NCBI GenBank assembly: GCA_947500445.1
Contig: CANMSB010000015.1
Span: forward strand, 1 to 64,000
DNA length: 64,000 nt
Direction: 5' to 3'
DNA from: an uncultured Flavobacteriaceae bacterium
GTDB lineage: Bacteria > Bacteroidota > Bacteroidia > Flavobacteriales > Flavobacteriaceae
Positions within the stretch are counted from its first letter, which is position 1. Every line of letters begins with the position of its first letter. The position numbers and the translations under genes were made by a program. Shown here one piece after another: positions 42,364 to 51,953 of the stretch. A model generated the notes under the pieces. It made no database searches. It saw nothing but the letters and a program-made list of their open reading frames with translations, and was not told where the DNA came from.

Positions 42364-45128
42364 AATTTGATGTTATAGGTTATCGATGGTACCGGAATAT
42401 TGAAAATAGCGCTTTGAAATGCTTTTACCTCTCCGCTATCGGTAACAAAAAATACGGAATAGGGATTATTACGGCCCAATACGTTGTATATTGAAATATT
42501 CCAAAAACTGTGGGCCAACTTATCCTTTTTATGGTTTCCCTCTAAATTGAAACCAAGGTCCAGCCGATAGTAATCCGGAATTCGGAATTGGTTCCTTGCA
42601 CTATACAACACTTGTTGTTGTCCATCAAAAGTAAAGGTCCCGGTAGGTATGGTAACCGGCCGTCCCGTTTGGTATATAAAATTCGTGGAGAAGCTGATCC
42701 GTTTACTGACCTCATAGTTGGCAACGAAGCTAATATCATGTGGCTTATCAAAATTTGACGGGAAGTACGCTCCGGAATTGATCGTTTCTTCTTGGATATC
42801 ACTTTGAAAGCGATAGAAGGAACGGCTGTAAGTGTACCCTAGCCAGCCATTGAGTTTGCCATAGTTTTTCCGCAATAGCAACTCTGCTCCATAGGACTCA
42901 CCATCGCCCTGTAAGGTTTCGGTTTCAACATTTTCGTTTAACAAAAGCTGCGCGCCCGTTTTAAAGTCTAATACGTCGCTAAGCCGTTTGTAAAACCCTT
43001 CCATACTCAGGGTATATTGTTCTTCGGCAAAATTCTTGAATAGGCCCGTTGAAGCAAACCACGCCTGTTGTGGGCGAATGTTGGTGTCGGATAGGGTATA
43101 GGTGTCTATCGGGGAAACCGTAGTATTGTTGGAAAGGGAATGCAGGTACTGTACCGTATTGTTGATACTCGCTTTTACGGAAAGATCTTCTTGTAAGGTG
43201 TACCGGGCACCGATACGAAGTTCCGGGTACAGATAGGTTTTGAAAAAATCCCCTTTCTCAAAGCTTTCCGTTCGCTCTACGGTAGTATCGGTTCGCGGTT
43301 CATTGGCTTCATATACCCGTTGTTCGGATGGACCGATGGCGTTGAACATGGAGAGGCGAACCCCTAAATTCAGTTCAAAGGCTTCCGAAAAATCAATTTT
43401 ATCCGAAACGAATAATGCAGACTCCAATCCATGCTCTTCGGTCAGTTTTATCGCTTGGATCTGGCTTTCGGGGGTCAGGCCTTGTATGGCCCCTGGCTCT
43501 AAGGAATAAAGTTTGCTTTCAATTCCGTAGGAAAGGGCGTGCTTTGGATGCAGGCGATAATCCATTTTCACCTTTAATTGGGTTTCCCGGATACCGTAAT
43601 CAAAAGCGAAGTCTACCTCGGGTCTTCCTTCAAAATCGATGTTGAAACGATATTCATTGTAGGATAGTTTAGCGGAACCCCTATGTTTTTCATTGAACAC
43701 ATGGTTCCATTTAAGGGTGGCCAACCTATTTTCATAACCATAAAGGGAATCTTGGGTAATACTAAAGGCATCTTTACTAAAATAGGCCGTTGCCTCTATG
43801 GCATTGTTATCGTTCAATGTATGGTTGTATTTGGCTACTATATCATAGAAATAAGCATTTCTCCCTTGTAAAGAAGGCTCATCGATCGCGTTTAAGATCC
43901 AGTCCGAATAGGTACCTCTGGCCCCGATGAGAACTCCCCCCTTTTTGTCCCATATCGGTGCTTGTACCATTATATTGCCCGTTACCGGACCGATAGAGGC
44001 TTCTCCCTGAATTTTTTCGGTTTTGGCGTCTATGGTCTTAATATTGAATACAGAGGATAGCCGTCCCCCATATTCAGAAGGGATATTGCCCTTAAAAATA
44101 TCAACGGATTCTACCGTAAATGGGTTCAAGGCGGAGAAAATGCCAAAAAAATGGGAAGGATTGTAAAGCGTGGAACCATCCAAGAGAATGAGGTTTTGGT
44201 CGGTTTTACCACCTCTTACATTATAGCCGGCTGCGCCTTCGCCCGCAGATGTGATGCCCGGTAATGTGGTAGCTACCTTCAAAAGATCCCGTTCCCCTAA
44301 AACAACGGGTATGGTTTTTGATTCTTCCGACCCGATATTGCTACTTCCTATTTCCGTTTCTTGAATGTCCGCATTGTTATTCGCCCTTAGCACCACTTCT
44401 TGTAATTGTTCTATTTGTTCGGAAACAACGAGGTCCAGTGTTCCGTTGCCATAAACGATGATGGGCTGGTTCAAGCGCTCTAATCCAATGGCATCGGTCA
44501 AAAGCGTTGCTTTTCCTGCTGGCACAGAAAGGGTATAAAACCCTTTTTGGTCGGTCACGGTGTTTTTGCCACCTTCGATCCGCACCAGTACATTGGGTAT
44601 GGGGGCTCCCGTTTCCGCCGTTCTTACGATTCCGGAAAGTTTAAAAGCATTGGAGATGTTTCCTTTTTGTTGCTTACCAATGGTAACGGTCCGTTTTGTA
44701 TTCCGTTGGTTTTGCTGATTTTGGAACGCTACCGAAAGTGCGGCGTTTTCTTCTTCGGAAGATACAGGTATACTATCGTTGGTTCGTTGTTTGGGAAAGA
44801 AACCTTCGGGGAGATAATCATAGATCAACTGCCCTTTGGTAAGCACCACCTTTTTTCCGTCGTAATAGTAGTAATTGAAATCGGTTCCCTTTAGCAGGGA
44901 TTCCAGTAGGGTACCCAAATCGTTTGCCGATAGCTCCTCCGCGATGGGCGTGTTGTCAAACCACTCCGGGATGTAATAAAAAGGGATTCCCGTTTGTTTT
45001 TCCAACTGTTGTAAAACTTCCAATCTGGTACGACCTTGAGTGGTAATGGAAACCTCCGTTTTTTCCATTTGCGCGAAGAAAAAATGCGGAAGTAGCAACA
45101 ATACGGTAAGTGGAAACAGTATTTTCAT
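42360..45128 (-). CDS. TonB-dependent receptor with STN and carboxypeptidase-regulatory-like domains
   Basis: A 922-residue outer-membrane receptor. After the signal peptide (FFFAQ), residues about 22-105 are a secretin/TonB short N-terminal (STN) domain (LEVLQQLEKQTGIPFYY). Residues about 165-250 are a CarboxypepD_reg-like domain (LSGIVRTAETGAPIPNVLVRIEGG), then a plug domain (VVLGERDLLKVATTLPGITSAGEGAAGYNVRGGKTDQNL) and a barrel to the C-terminus. An STN domain normally signals to a FecR anti-sigma factor, but no fecI/fecR lies within this window. Substrate unknown. It overlaps both its neighbours by 4 bases. Confidence 0.92.
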   Translation of the reverse strand: MKILFPLTVLLLLPHFFFAQMEKTEVSITTQGRTRLEVLQQLEKQTGIPFYYIPEWFDNTPIAEELSANDLGTLLESLLKGTDFNYYYYDGKKVVLTKGQLIYDYLPEGFFPKQRTNDSIPVSSEEENAALSVAFQNQQNQRNTKRTVTIGKQQKGNISNAFKLSGIVRTAETGAPIPNVLVRIEGGKNTVTDQKGFYTLSVPAGKATLLTDAIGLERLNQPIIVYGNGTLDLVVSEQIEQLQEVVLRANNNADIQETEIGSSNIGSEESKTIPVVLGERDLLKVATTLPGITSAGEGAAGYNVRGGKTDQNLILLDGSTLYNPSHFFGIFSALNPFTVESVDIFKGNIPSEYGGRLSSVFNIKTIDAKTEKIQGEASIGPVTGNIMVQAPIWDKKGGVLIGARGTYSDWILNAIDEPSLQGRNAYFYDIVAKYNHTLNDNNAIEATAYFSKDAFSITQDSLYGYENRLATLKWNHVFNEKHRGSAKLSYNEYRFNIDFEGRPEVDFAFDYGIRETQLKVKMDYRLHPKHALSYGIESKLYSLEPGAIQGLTPESQIQAIKLTEEHGLESALFVSDKIDFSEAFELNLGVRLSMFNAIGPSEQRVYEANEPRTDTTVERTESFEKGDFFKTYLYPELRIGARYTLQEDLSVKASINNTVQYLHSLSNNTTVSPIDTYTLSDTNIRPQQAWFASTGLFKNFAEEQYTLSMEGFYKRLSDVLDFKTGAQLLLNENVETETLQGDGESYGAELLLRKNYGKLNGWLGYTYSRSFYRFQSDIQEETINSGAYFPSNFDKPHDISFVANYEVSKRISFSTNFIYQTGRPVTIPTGTFTFDGQQQVLYSARNQFRIPDYYRLDLGFNLEGNHKKDKLAHSFWNISIYNVLGRNNPYSVFFVTDSGEVKAFQSAIFNIPVPSITYNIKF

Positions 45129-45847
45129 TCTACCGCGATTTTAGGTTTTAAGGATGCCAAATGCAGCTCGTTCAACAGTAATAACAGAATTTCCGGTTTT
45201 TTTCGTTGCTTTCTGGAATAGGGTTTTAGTATTCCATCGATGTGCTGGTGCTGCTCTGGAAAGTACTGGTAAAGGTCTTTCTCCGAATCGATTAAAAACA
45301 TTTCATTACCGCGCTGTACATAGCACGTTTTAGTGGCGGTATACCGGTCGTAAAGTTCATTTTTTTCCGCATATTTCTCCTGAACCTTTTTCTGATGTAG
45401 CACAAAAACCTGGAACGAGGGATTTGAAGACTTTTTTTCGTAAAAAATAGGATTTCCGTCGGACGAAAGTTTCATTTCGAAATTGCGTTTATCCATGGAA
45501 AAGGAAGTCACCAAATCGGTGAACAAGGTTATGGAAAGCAAATCCGTTTCTGGCGGGGGTTTCATCTGTAATTCTTGTTTTACGCTGTCGTATCGTAGCG
45601 ATACATTATAGTACTGTTGTCCTCTGTAAGTTATGTTGCCCGCTCGGTAAAAGCGTGTGTCGTGAAACGGATTGTTTTCGCCGGAAATTTTAGGATAAGG
45701 AGTGTTCGGCTTTCCGAAGTAAATACCTGAATTTACGTATGGAAAAATAGCATCGTAAACTTGGTGTTTTTTTTCATGCTCCAAGTTGATTTCCTGAGCA
45801 AAAGAGGACAAAGAAAATAGGAAAAGATAAAAGAGAGGATTTTTCAA
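45125..45847 (-). CDS. Exported protein of unknown function, first gene of the uptake operon
   Basis: A 240-residue protein with a signal peptide (LFYLFLFSLSSFAQ). I do not recognise a family. The mature part is beta-rich and hydrophilic, with aromatic patches (YYNVSLRYDSVKQEL; FYRAGNITYRGQ). It has a basic C-terminus (KPYSRKQRKKPEIL) and no lipobox. It overlaps the receptor gene by 4 bases, which ties its role to receptor function, perhaps as a periplasmic accessory. Confidence 0.75.
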   Translation of the reverse strand: MKNPLFYLFLFSLSSFAQEINLEHEKKHQVYDAIFPYVNSGIYFGKPNTPYPKISGENNPFHDTRFYRAGNITYRGQQYYNVSLRYDSVKQELQMKPPPETDLLSITLFTDLVTSFSMDKRNFEMKLSSDGNPIFYEKKSSNPSFQVFVLHQKKVQEKYAEKNELYDRYTATKTCYVQRGNEMFLIDSEKDLYQYFPEQHQHIDGILKPYSRKQRKKPEILLLLLNELHLASLKPKIAVE

Positions 45848-46116
45848 TATTTATGAATTCTAATTAAGTCGGAAAGTACGAAAAAATGAGCTTTATAACA
45901 CCTGTGGTTTAGAAATACAAAACTTTTAGATACCGAAAAATCTACTTTTGGCCTTATGTCAAAGCAAAGCAGTTTGAGTAGTATTAAATCGGTATGCTCA
46001 TGTCTTCTGGTTTTGTTGCAAATTACAGGTAATACCTCCAATATTGAGAACCCAAACTACTGGTAAAAAAGTGACTTGACGAAACACGATTTGGTTGCTG
46101 GCAGCGGATGTTTAAA

Positions 46117-46587
46117 TCAAGGTATTGCATTTATCTTGGCTAAATATCCTTTTGTGGTACAGATTTCAATCATTTTCCCATCAGTCCTACTAACTTTTAG
46201 AATGCCATTGGTAATGAGTTCTGGTCCGTTTAAAATTTTATAATTTCCGGTACGTTTCAATTTTGACGCTAAGACGCGGATGATATCCAGTTTGTTGGAT
46301 CTGTCTTTACCTTTTTTTCCATTGACCTCCAAAAGAATCATTTCTTGGTTGGGAAGATAGTAGCCTATTGCGATACTATCTCCTTTGGTAACGTGCGTGA
46401 ATTTTAAACCATCGACATATAATGCGTCTTCAGACCCAAATAAAAATGGTGCTGAGTACTCTATGCTTACGCTTTGGGATTGTTGGCAAAATAGGTCCTT
46501 CTGGGTACATGAATAATTTGATATTGTGCCAAACAAGCCTATCATGGACGGAATTATAAATTTACGAATATTGATATTGGTTATCAT
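46117..46587 (-). CDS. Small lipoprotein of unknown function
   Basis: A 156-residue protein with a probable lipoprotein signal (SMIGLFGTISNYSC, Cys at about 27) and no family I can name. The mature domain looks alpha/beta, with a run of strands (SIAIGYYLPNQEMILLEVNG) and a Lys/Arg-rich helix (DRSNKLDIIRVLASKLKR). It is AT-rich compared with the surrounding operons. The SusC/SusD terminator at 46615-46645 lies just upstream, so it is transcribed separately. Confidence 0.6.
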   Translation of the reverse strand: MITNINIRKFIIPSMIGLFGTISNYSCTQKDLFCQQSQSVSIEYSAPFLFGSEDALYVDGLKFTHVTKGDSIAIGYYLPNQEMILLEVNGKKGKDRSNKLDIIRVLASKLKRTGNYKILNGPELITNGILKVSRTDGKMIEICTTKGYLAKINAIP

Positions 46588-46614
46588 ATGGACTAAACTT
46601 TGATAAAATTAAGA

Positions 46615-46645
46615 AAGGCCGATAACAGTTTCTGTTACCGGCCTT
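46615..46645 (-). terminator. Intrinsic terminator of the SusC/SusD operon
   Basis: A 14-bp stem (46615-46628 with 46632-46645; one G-U pair in the RNA) around a 3-base loop, followed on the minus strand by a U-rich tract. It lies 35 bases after the SusD stop codon. Confidence 0.85.
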
Positions 46646-46680
46646 AAAAATAATATAAAGTTGTTAATTACAACTTGTGT

Positions 46681-48186
46681 TTAATATATGAAGTCTCTAT
46701 TTCTCCAGTCATTATCGCCGGTAGCAGTACCTTCCTGACCCGCAGCTGTTTCTCCTCCAAAGGTATAAATTTCATCTTGGGTAATTTCCAATTCCGAAGC
46801 TGGAACTGGAAACATTGTCGGAGAACCTGCCTGTAACATATCATGCCGTCTCATGAATGCCCATTCAATACACATTCCAGAAGCCAAATCCAATTCAATG
46901 GAAACCTCATATAATAGTGCATTCAGAACATTATCGGCTGCGGCAGTCGTTGACTGATTGCCTTTACTAACTCTTGGAGAAGCATCTAAGGCGGCAACAG
47001 CAGAAGCAAAATCACCTTTTCTATAATAACATTCCGCTTTGATGTAGTCCAATTCGGCTGCAGCGAAAATGTTCACTGGGATACCGGTCTGGTTTTGATT
47101 GTTGCCATTAAAGAACTTGATGGTCTTGTAACTGGAAAATAATTGTCTACCCCTAGAGGCCCTTAAAAATCCAAATTCCGGACCAACATAGGCATAATAC
47201 TCATCTACCCTTGGGTCATCGGTTACTACTGGGTCAAGTACAACGGTCTCGTCTAAGGGATAATCAGTATCGTAAGAAGGATCGAACAAACGCTGAATTT
47301 TAATATCCGTTGGCATATATCCGGCGGGACTCAAATCAAACAATGACCAGTCTTGAAGATTATTAAAAAATACTGCTTCTGTTGACGTTGGTGCCAAGTC
47401 CTCGGTTATGCCGTTGTTGGCATAAGCAAGAACGGCATCATAATCTACACTTTGTGCCTCCGCGTTCGTTCTTGGCATTCCGATTGTTAATCTGGCCAAA
47501 TAACTATTTGCTAAAGCAACAAATCTCGATTGGTCAATAACCTCGCCGTTAGGATAAATTGCATACTGAAATCCGCTTTCTCCTTGAGCGATTGAAATAG
47601 CTTGCTCGATGTTGGCAACTGCCGCGGCAAACACCTCTTGGTACGTTGAAAATTCAAGTGTGTTAGGGTCAGTATCAGGATTCACGATGTACGCCTGATT
47701 GTAAATCAAGGCAAGATATCCTTGAGCAATACCCTTATCAAAATAGGCACCTGCAAGTTCTTGGTTCGTAAGATCGTTATCTTCATCGATTACCGTATTT
47801 CCATCAATTTCAATATTCCCGATAACAATATTTGCATTATTGATTACGGAGTTGAAATCGTTCCAACCGCCACCTGCTTGACTAGGTAGGTCATCGTTGG
47901 AGGTTGAGTTTATTATTTGTCTCCTTGGTTGATCACAAAAGTCCCAAAACCCACTGAAAGCGTTAGTCGTCGAAAATTGATCAGCTAAACCACGGAAATA
48001 AATACCGGTAAAGGCAATTTGACTGGTCATCAATGCCGAGTGATTGGAAACATTAAAGTTCTGAAAATCACCAGCATTTGCCAACACCCTTCCTGCATCC
48101 GCTTGGTTGTCGTTGGGAATATTAAATTCTTCCTGGGAACACGACATGATTCCCAAAGCGGTTAATAAATAGATTACTTTTTTCAT
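46681..48186 (-). CDS. SusD/RagB-family nutrient-binding lipoprotein
   Basis: A 501-residue protein with a lipoprotein signal (YLLTALGIMSC, Cys at about 16) and the long alpha-helical TPR-like fold of SusD. Typical segments are the early DFCDQPRRQIINSTSNDDL region, AGAYFDKGIAQGYLALIYNQ, and AELDYIKAECYYRKGDFASAV. The C-terminus ends in DNDWRNRDFIY-like form. It caps the SusC barrel on the cell surface and binds the ligand. The gene is 12 bases after susC. No glycoside hydrolase, sulfatase or peptidase is beside it, so the substrate may be peptide or an unusual glycan. Confidence 0.92.
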   Translation of the reverse strand: MKKVIYLLTALGIMSCSQEEFNIPNDNQADAGRVLANAGDFQNFNVSNHSALMTSQIAFTGIYFRGLADQFSTTNAFSGFWDFCDQPRRQIINSTSNDDLPSQAGGGWNDFNSVINNANIVIGNIEIDGNTVIDEDNDLTNQELAGAYFDKGIAQGYLALIYNQAYIVNPDTDPNTLEFSTYQEVFAAAVANIEQAISIAQGESGFQYAIYPNGEVIDQSRFVALANSYLARLTIGMPRTNAEAQSVDYDAVLAYANNGITEDLAPTSTEAVFFNNLQDWSLFDLSPAGYMPTDIKIQRLFDPSYDTDYPLDETVVLDPVVTDDPRVDEYYAYVGPEFGFLRASRGRQLFSSYKTIKFFNGNNQNQTGIPVNIFAAAELDYIKAECYYRKGDFASAVAALDASPRVSKGNQSTTAAADNVLNALLYEVSIELDLASGMCIEWAFMRRHDMLQAGSPTMFPVPASELEITQDEIYTFGGETAAGQEGTATGDNDWRNRDFIY

Positions 48187-48198
48187 AATGCTTTTTTT

Positions 48199-51100
48199 TT
48201 AAAATGTTATCAAGATTGAACCTGCAAACAGTCTGAAGTTTGGAAAAGAGAACTCATCAATTCTAAATATTGGACTCCCGGCTAAGGCAACTTCCGGATC
48301 ATAGCCGGTGTAATCGGTGAAGGTCCAAAGATTTCGTCCTGATAAGGTCAATTTAATTGCTTCTAGCGGCAATTTCGGTCCTAAAATCTCTTTATCAAAG
48401 GTATAAGATAAGGAAATTTCACGAATCTTTACAAAAGTAGCATCTTCAACAAAATAGTCGACCGGCGCAGCGCCGTTATATATGGTCGAACTGGCATTTG
48501 CATAAGAGGCCGGTTGGCCTGCAGCACCAAAAACATCTAGGTCGGCATGTCTATCATTAAAATAAAGAAATTGTCTTGAGTAATTGTACACATCTCCTCC
48601 AATTTGAGTATCCACTAATGCGTACAAACTCATGTTTTTATAGGTAAATGTATTTCTAAAACCCATTACCAAATCTGGATTGGTATCACCAATAAAACCT
48701 ACATCGAGCTGATTGGTATCTGCATTCCATTTACGGATTGCTTGTTCACCACCGGCATTTACCAGTCCCGTTTCTCCTTCGTTTGCAGTAACAATTACAT
48801 GGCCAAATTCATTAACACTGAAGTCGCTTAACGGCAAGTTTAATCCCTCATTAATCACTAATCCATCTTGTACGGTTAAATCATCTAAAGATTTTACTAA
48901 ACTATTTCCGTACATCGCTCCATAAGGTTGTCCTGGTTCGACTCTAAAAACGTTTACTGCCGGCAATGCGTCTACTCTATTAATTACGTTATCACCAAAT
49001 CCGACTATGTTTCTGTTGAACGGAGCAACGTCCCCTAAGCTGACGATTTGGTTGTCCACCGTAAAGGCGGTAATACCGAAGTCCCATTTAAAGTCATCAG
49101 TCTCTACTGCAGTTCCAAAAATGGAGGCTTCATAAGCCGTGTATTCTGTTTCGGCCACATTTTGTCTTTGGACGGTTCCCGGTACAGCACCAGATAAGGG
49201 CACTGTAATTATAGCTCCCTCCGTTTTTGAGTTAGCATAGGTAAAAGAAGCGTCTATATTGTTCCAGAGTCCAACATCAACACCTACCTCCAATTCGCTG
49301 ATTTCCGGCGATTGCAAATCAGGATTTCCAATTTGATTAGGGCTTATTCCCGTTTGTGCAACAGAAAAAGTTTCAAAGATATCACCAAAGTTTGGTCTTA
49401 ACCCTGCGGTACCGTAAGACGCTCGAAACTTTAACTCTGTAAGCCAATCGGATTCAATATCTTCACCCAATCTATACGCCATAGAACCTCTGTAAAATAC
49501 TTGATCTCTATTGTCCTCACCGAACAAAGAACTTCTATCTGTTCTAACAAATGCTCCCAAAATTAATTTCTCCTTCCAGTCAAAATCTGCAGAAAGAAAA
49601 ACATTTTGTGTTTTCTCACGGTTCTGACCTGAGAAGAGTAAAATGTTTTCGGTTCCTTGTTGAAGGTTTCTAACTCCCTCTGTCAAAAAGTTTGAGGCCT
49701 GCGAACGATTAAAAGATTGTGTTTTATCTTCAAAAAGGTAACGCAAAGAACTCTTTACGGTAAAATCCCCAAATGCCTTGTTGAAATTAAGTTGCGCATA
49801 CGAATTCACACGGGCATAAGTAGCATTGAGTATTGAATAAAAGCCATTATCAACGTCAGGTGCTCCCTGAACGCTGCTTTGATATCCTTTTGGAGTAAAC
49901 TCTTCGAATTGTGTCGAACCTCTGTCTGTTGAAATTTGCCCTTCAAAAAAGAGGTTGTCCGTTAGGCTATACTTTGCGGTAATACCGGAAACTAATCTTG
50001 AACTCACCAAGGTATTTCGTTGTTGTGATGCGACATAAAGTGGATTTTGATATTCACCAATAAACCCGTTATCTGGGTAAAAGGGGAAGAATTCACCATT
50101 TTCATCCCTAACTTCCAAATCTGTTGTCGGGTCTCCGGTAAGAAGGTTGAAAAAGAGGTTGTCGCCTTGACCACCTTGTGTTACTTCCTGTCCTGTTCTT
50201 CTCACAACGTAATTTGTGAAATCAACTTTAAACCGATCGGACATGTTTACAGTCATGTTCAACCTTGCGTTCTGTCTTTTGGTTTCCTCTAAACCATTAA
50301 TAATGCCACCAACTCTGTTGTCTTCAATAGAAGCAAAGTAAGAAACTTTATCTAATTTCTGAGAAACATTTACCGTTGTCAAACGATAGGGTTGCGTGGT
50401 GAGCAAACGTTCTACATTATCAATTATCTGTCCGGGCCACGGGTTGTCAAAAATCCCATCGGGATCGGCGATAGGGTTTCCACTGTCGTTTAACGCAAAG
50501 TTTCCATTTGCATCCAAAAGTCTATCATGATTTACAGCAAGAGGGTAGCTTCTTTGAATATTTGAAAAACCGTGTTCTTGGCGAAAGTTTACTCTAGGTT
50601 TGTCGGTTGTTCCTTTCTTAGTGATAATTTGGATTACCCCATTACCTGCCAAAGATCCATAAAGTGAAGATGCTGCAGCACCTTTTACTACTTCGATTGA
50701 TTCAAAATCTTGTGTACTAAAGTCTACTAGACTTCCTTCGGTAATTATCCCATCAACGATTATCAGGGGAGCAGTACTACCTTCAATAGAACTGGCTCCA
50801 CGTAAAATTATAGCTGAGTTACGAAGTGGATTACCACCACCTTGAACGATTTGTGCACCTGCTACCTTACCTATAAGCGCGGACGCCGCATCTGGGGTAG
50901 GTACTGTTTGTACCCCTCCAACTGGGACTGTCTCTACCTTAAAAGCCAACTTCTTTTTAGAAGTTCCCTGGGCGACACCTGTAAGTACAATCTCGTCTAG
51001 CGCTTGAGCGCTCTCCGTCATTTGTACATTGATGGTGTTGGATGCACCGATGGTCACTTTTTCGTTCTTTTGACCAATGTAGGTGAAAAGAAGGGCCTGG

Positions 51101-51303
51101 CCTTCACTTCCCTTAATGGCATAGTTTCCATCAAAATCGGTTTGGGTACCACTGGTAGTTCCCACTACCAAGATGTTTACCCCAGGAAGCGGTAAGCCGT
51201 CTTGATCGGTCACCGTACCGGTAATCGTCTTGTCTTGTGCAAACGTCGAATGCACAATAAACGCTAATAGTAGCGTTAAGAATCCGTTTAGTTTTGTTCT
51301 CAT
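48199..51303 (-). CDS. SusC/RagA-family TonB-linked outer-membrane transporter
   Basis: A 1034-residue protein, the normal size. After the signal peptide (FIVHSTFAQ) there is a CarboxypepD_reg-like domain (ITGTVTDQDGLPLPGVNILV), the TonB-box-like region (ALDEIVLTGVAQG), the plug (VAGAQIVQGGGNPLRNSAIILRG ... IEVVKGAAASSLYGSLAGNGVIQIITKKG) and a 22-strand barrel ending in a terminal aromatic/hydrophobic strand. It imports ligand delivered by the SusD partner, powered by TonB. A likely promoter lies at 51331-51362. Confidence 0.95.
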   Translation of the reverse strand: MRTKLNGFLTLLLAFIVHSTFAQDKTITGTVTDQDGLPLPGVNILVVGTTSGTQTDFDGNYAIKGSEGQALLFTYIGQKNEKVTIGASNTINVQMTESAQALDEIVLTGVAQGTSKKKLAFKVETVPVGGVQTVPTPDAASALIGKVAGAQIVQGGGNPLRNSAIILRGASSIEGSTAPLIIVDGIITEGSLVDFSTQDFESIEVVKGAAASSLYGSLAGNGVIQIITKKGTTDKPRVNFRQEHGFSNIQRSYPLAVNHDRLLDANGNFALNDSGNPIADPDGIFDNPWPGQIIDNVERLLTTQPYRLTTVNVSQKLDKVSYFASIEDNRVGGIINGLEETKRQNARLNMTVNMSDRFKVDFTNYVVRRTGQEVTQGGQGDNLFFNLLTGDPTTDLEVRDENGEFFPFYPDNGFIGEYQNPLYVASQQRNTLVSSRLVSGITAKYSLTDNLFFEGQISTDRGSTQFEEFTPKGYQSSVQGAPDVDNGFYSILNATYARVNSYAQLNFNKAFGDFTVKSSLRYLFEDKTQSFNRSQASNFLTEGVRNLQQGTENILLFSGQNREKTQNVFLSADFDWKEKLILGAFVRTDRSSLFGEDNRDQVFYRGSMAYRLGEDIESDWLTELKFRASYGTAGLRPNFGDIFETFSVAQTGISPNQIGNPDLQSPEISELEVGVDVGLWNNIDASFTYANSKTEGAIITVPLSGAVPGTVQRQNVAETEYTAYEASIFGTAVETDDFKWDFGITAFTVDNQIVSLGDVAPFNRNIVGFGDNVINRVDALPAVNVFRVEPGQPYGAMYGNSLVKSLDDLTVQDGLVINEGLNLPLSDFSVNEFGHVIVTANEGETGLVNAGGEQAIRKWNADTNQLDVGFIGDTNPDLVMGFRNTFTYKNMSLYALVDTQIGGDVYNYSRQFLYFNDRHADLDVFGAAGQPASYANASSTIYNGAAPVDYFVEDATFVKIREISLSYTFDKEILGPKLPLEAIKLTLSGRNLWTFTDYTGYDPEVALAGSPIFRIDEFSFPNFRLFAGSILITF

Positions 51304-51330
51304 TTTTTAATTATTTGAATTAGCTAGCGG

Positions 51331-51362
51331 CAAAAATCAAAAAAGGAAGTTAATTATCCAAA
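51331..51362 (-). promoter_or_regulatory. Candidate promoter of the SusC/SusD operon
   Basis: On the minus strand a TTTG (51359-51362) is followed after 20 bases by GATTTTTG (51331-51338), one mismatch from the TAnnTTTG -7 element. The spacing fits the Bacteroidota pattern and it lies 28 bases before the susC ATG. Confidence 0.5.
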
Positions 51363-51433
51363 CCTTTTTTAATAAAATTTTAACGCTGCGCATATTAATT
51401 TCAGGCCCTGACGCGATTTTGTTCGGAATAAAA

Positions 51434-51538
51434 ATGACGATGCCTTGTGCGTGTGTTGAATGCTTGCTCGTATTTGTTTTACATTATTTATGTAACTGTA
51501 GGTTATCAAATTGTGATTTTTATGCGGGTATTACTTGA
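51434..51538 (+). CDS. Cys-rich small ORF, possible but unproven RiPP precursor
   Basis: A 34-codon frame (ATG 51434, TGA 51536-51538) upstream of the peptidase-ABC transporter and on the same strand. It encodes six Cys in 34 residues (MPCACVEC, LCNCRLSNC). It lacks a double-glycine site, a leader-like acidic helix, and much Ser or Thr. High Cys content by chance in intergenic DNA is possible. It is listed because the locus has no other clear precursor. Confidence 0.15.
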   Translation: MTMPCACVECLLVFVLHYLCNCRLSNCDFYAGIT

Positions 51539-51953
51539 GCGGAACGGGTGTATTCGGTCCTTGGATCTAGTGAATTGAATTTCCTTCGGAGATTTTAAAA
51601 TCTTGATGAATTTCTGAAGGGAAAGTTTTTTAGACCTACTTATATTCAATCAAAATTTAACAGTTTCGTAAACAATTTGTTTAGGGTGTCGGTTCAAAAC
51701 GAACAATAACCCAATTTTTTCGTGATGAACCGATAAGGGCGTTTTTGCCTTTTTTCACCCATACGAAATCCTGGTTCTAACATATAATGAGCTCATTGGC
51801 TTTAAGGCTCTCTTCGTGCTTTGTTGCAAGTGGAATGATTTGAAAGTAAACTGTTACTGTCCTATGCCGGTTAGTGCTAAGGTTCTAAACAAGGATACAA
51901 AGGTTCCTGTATTTTCCCTACAATAATGAGCAGTAATAGTCCTATATTTAGCC

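Larger units (their letters stand above)
51304..51953. other. Non-coding stretch between susC and the RiPP transporter
   Basis: These 650 bases separate the divergent susC and peptidase-ABC transporter genes. The left end carries the susC promoter (51331-51362). The middle includes a 34-codon Cys-rich frame at 51434-51538 and two shorter frames (18 and 20 codons). No classic lanthipeptide precursor with a recognisable leader was seen. Confidence 0.5.
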
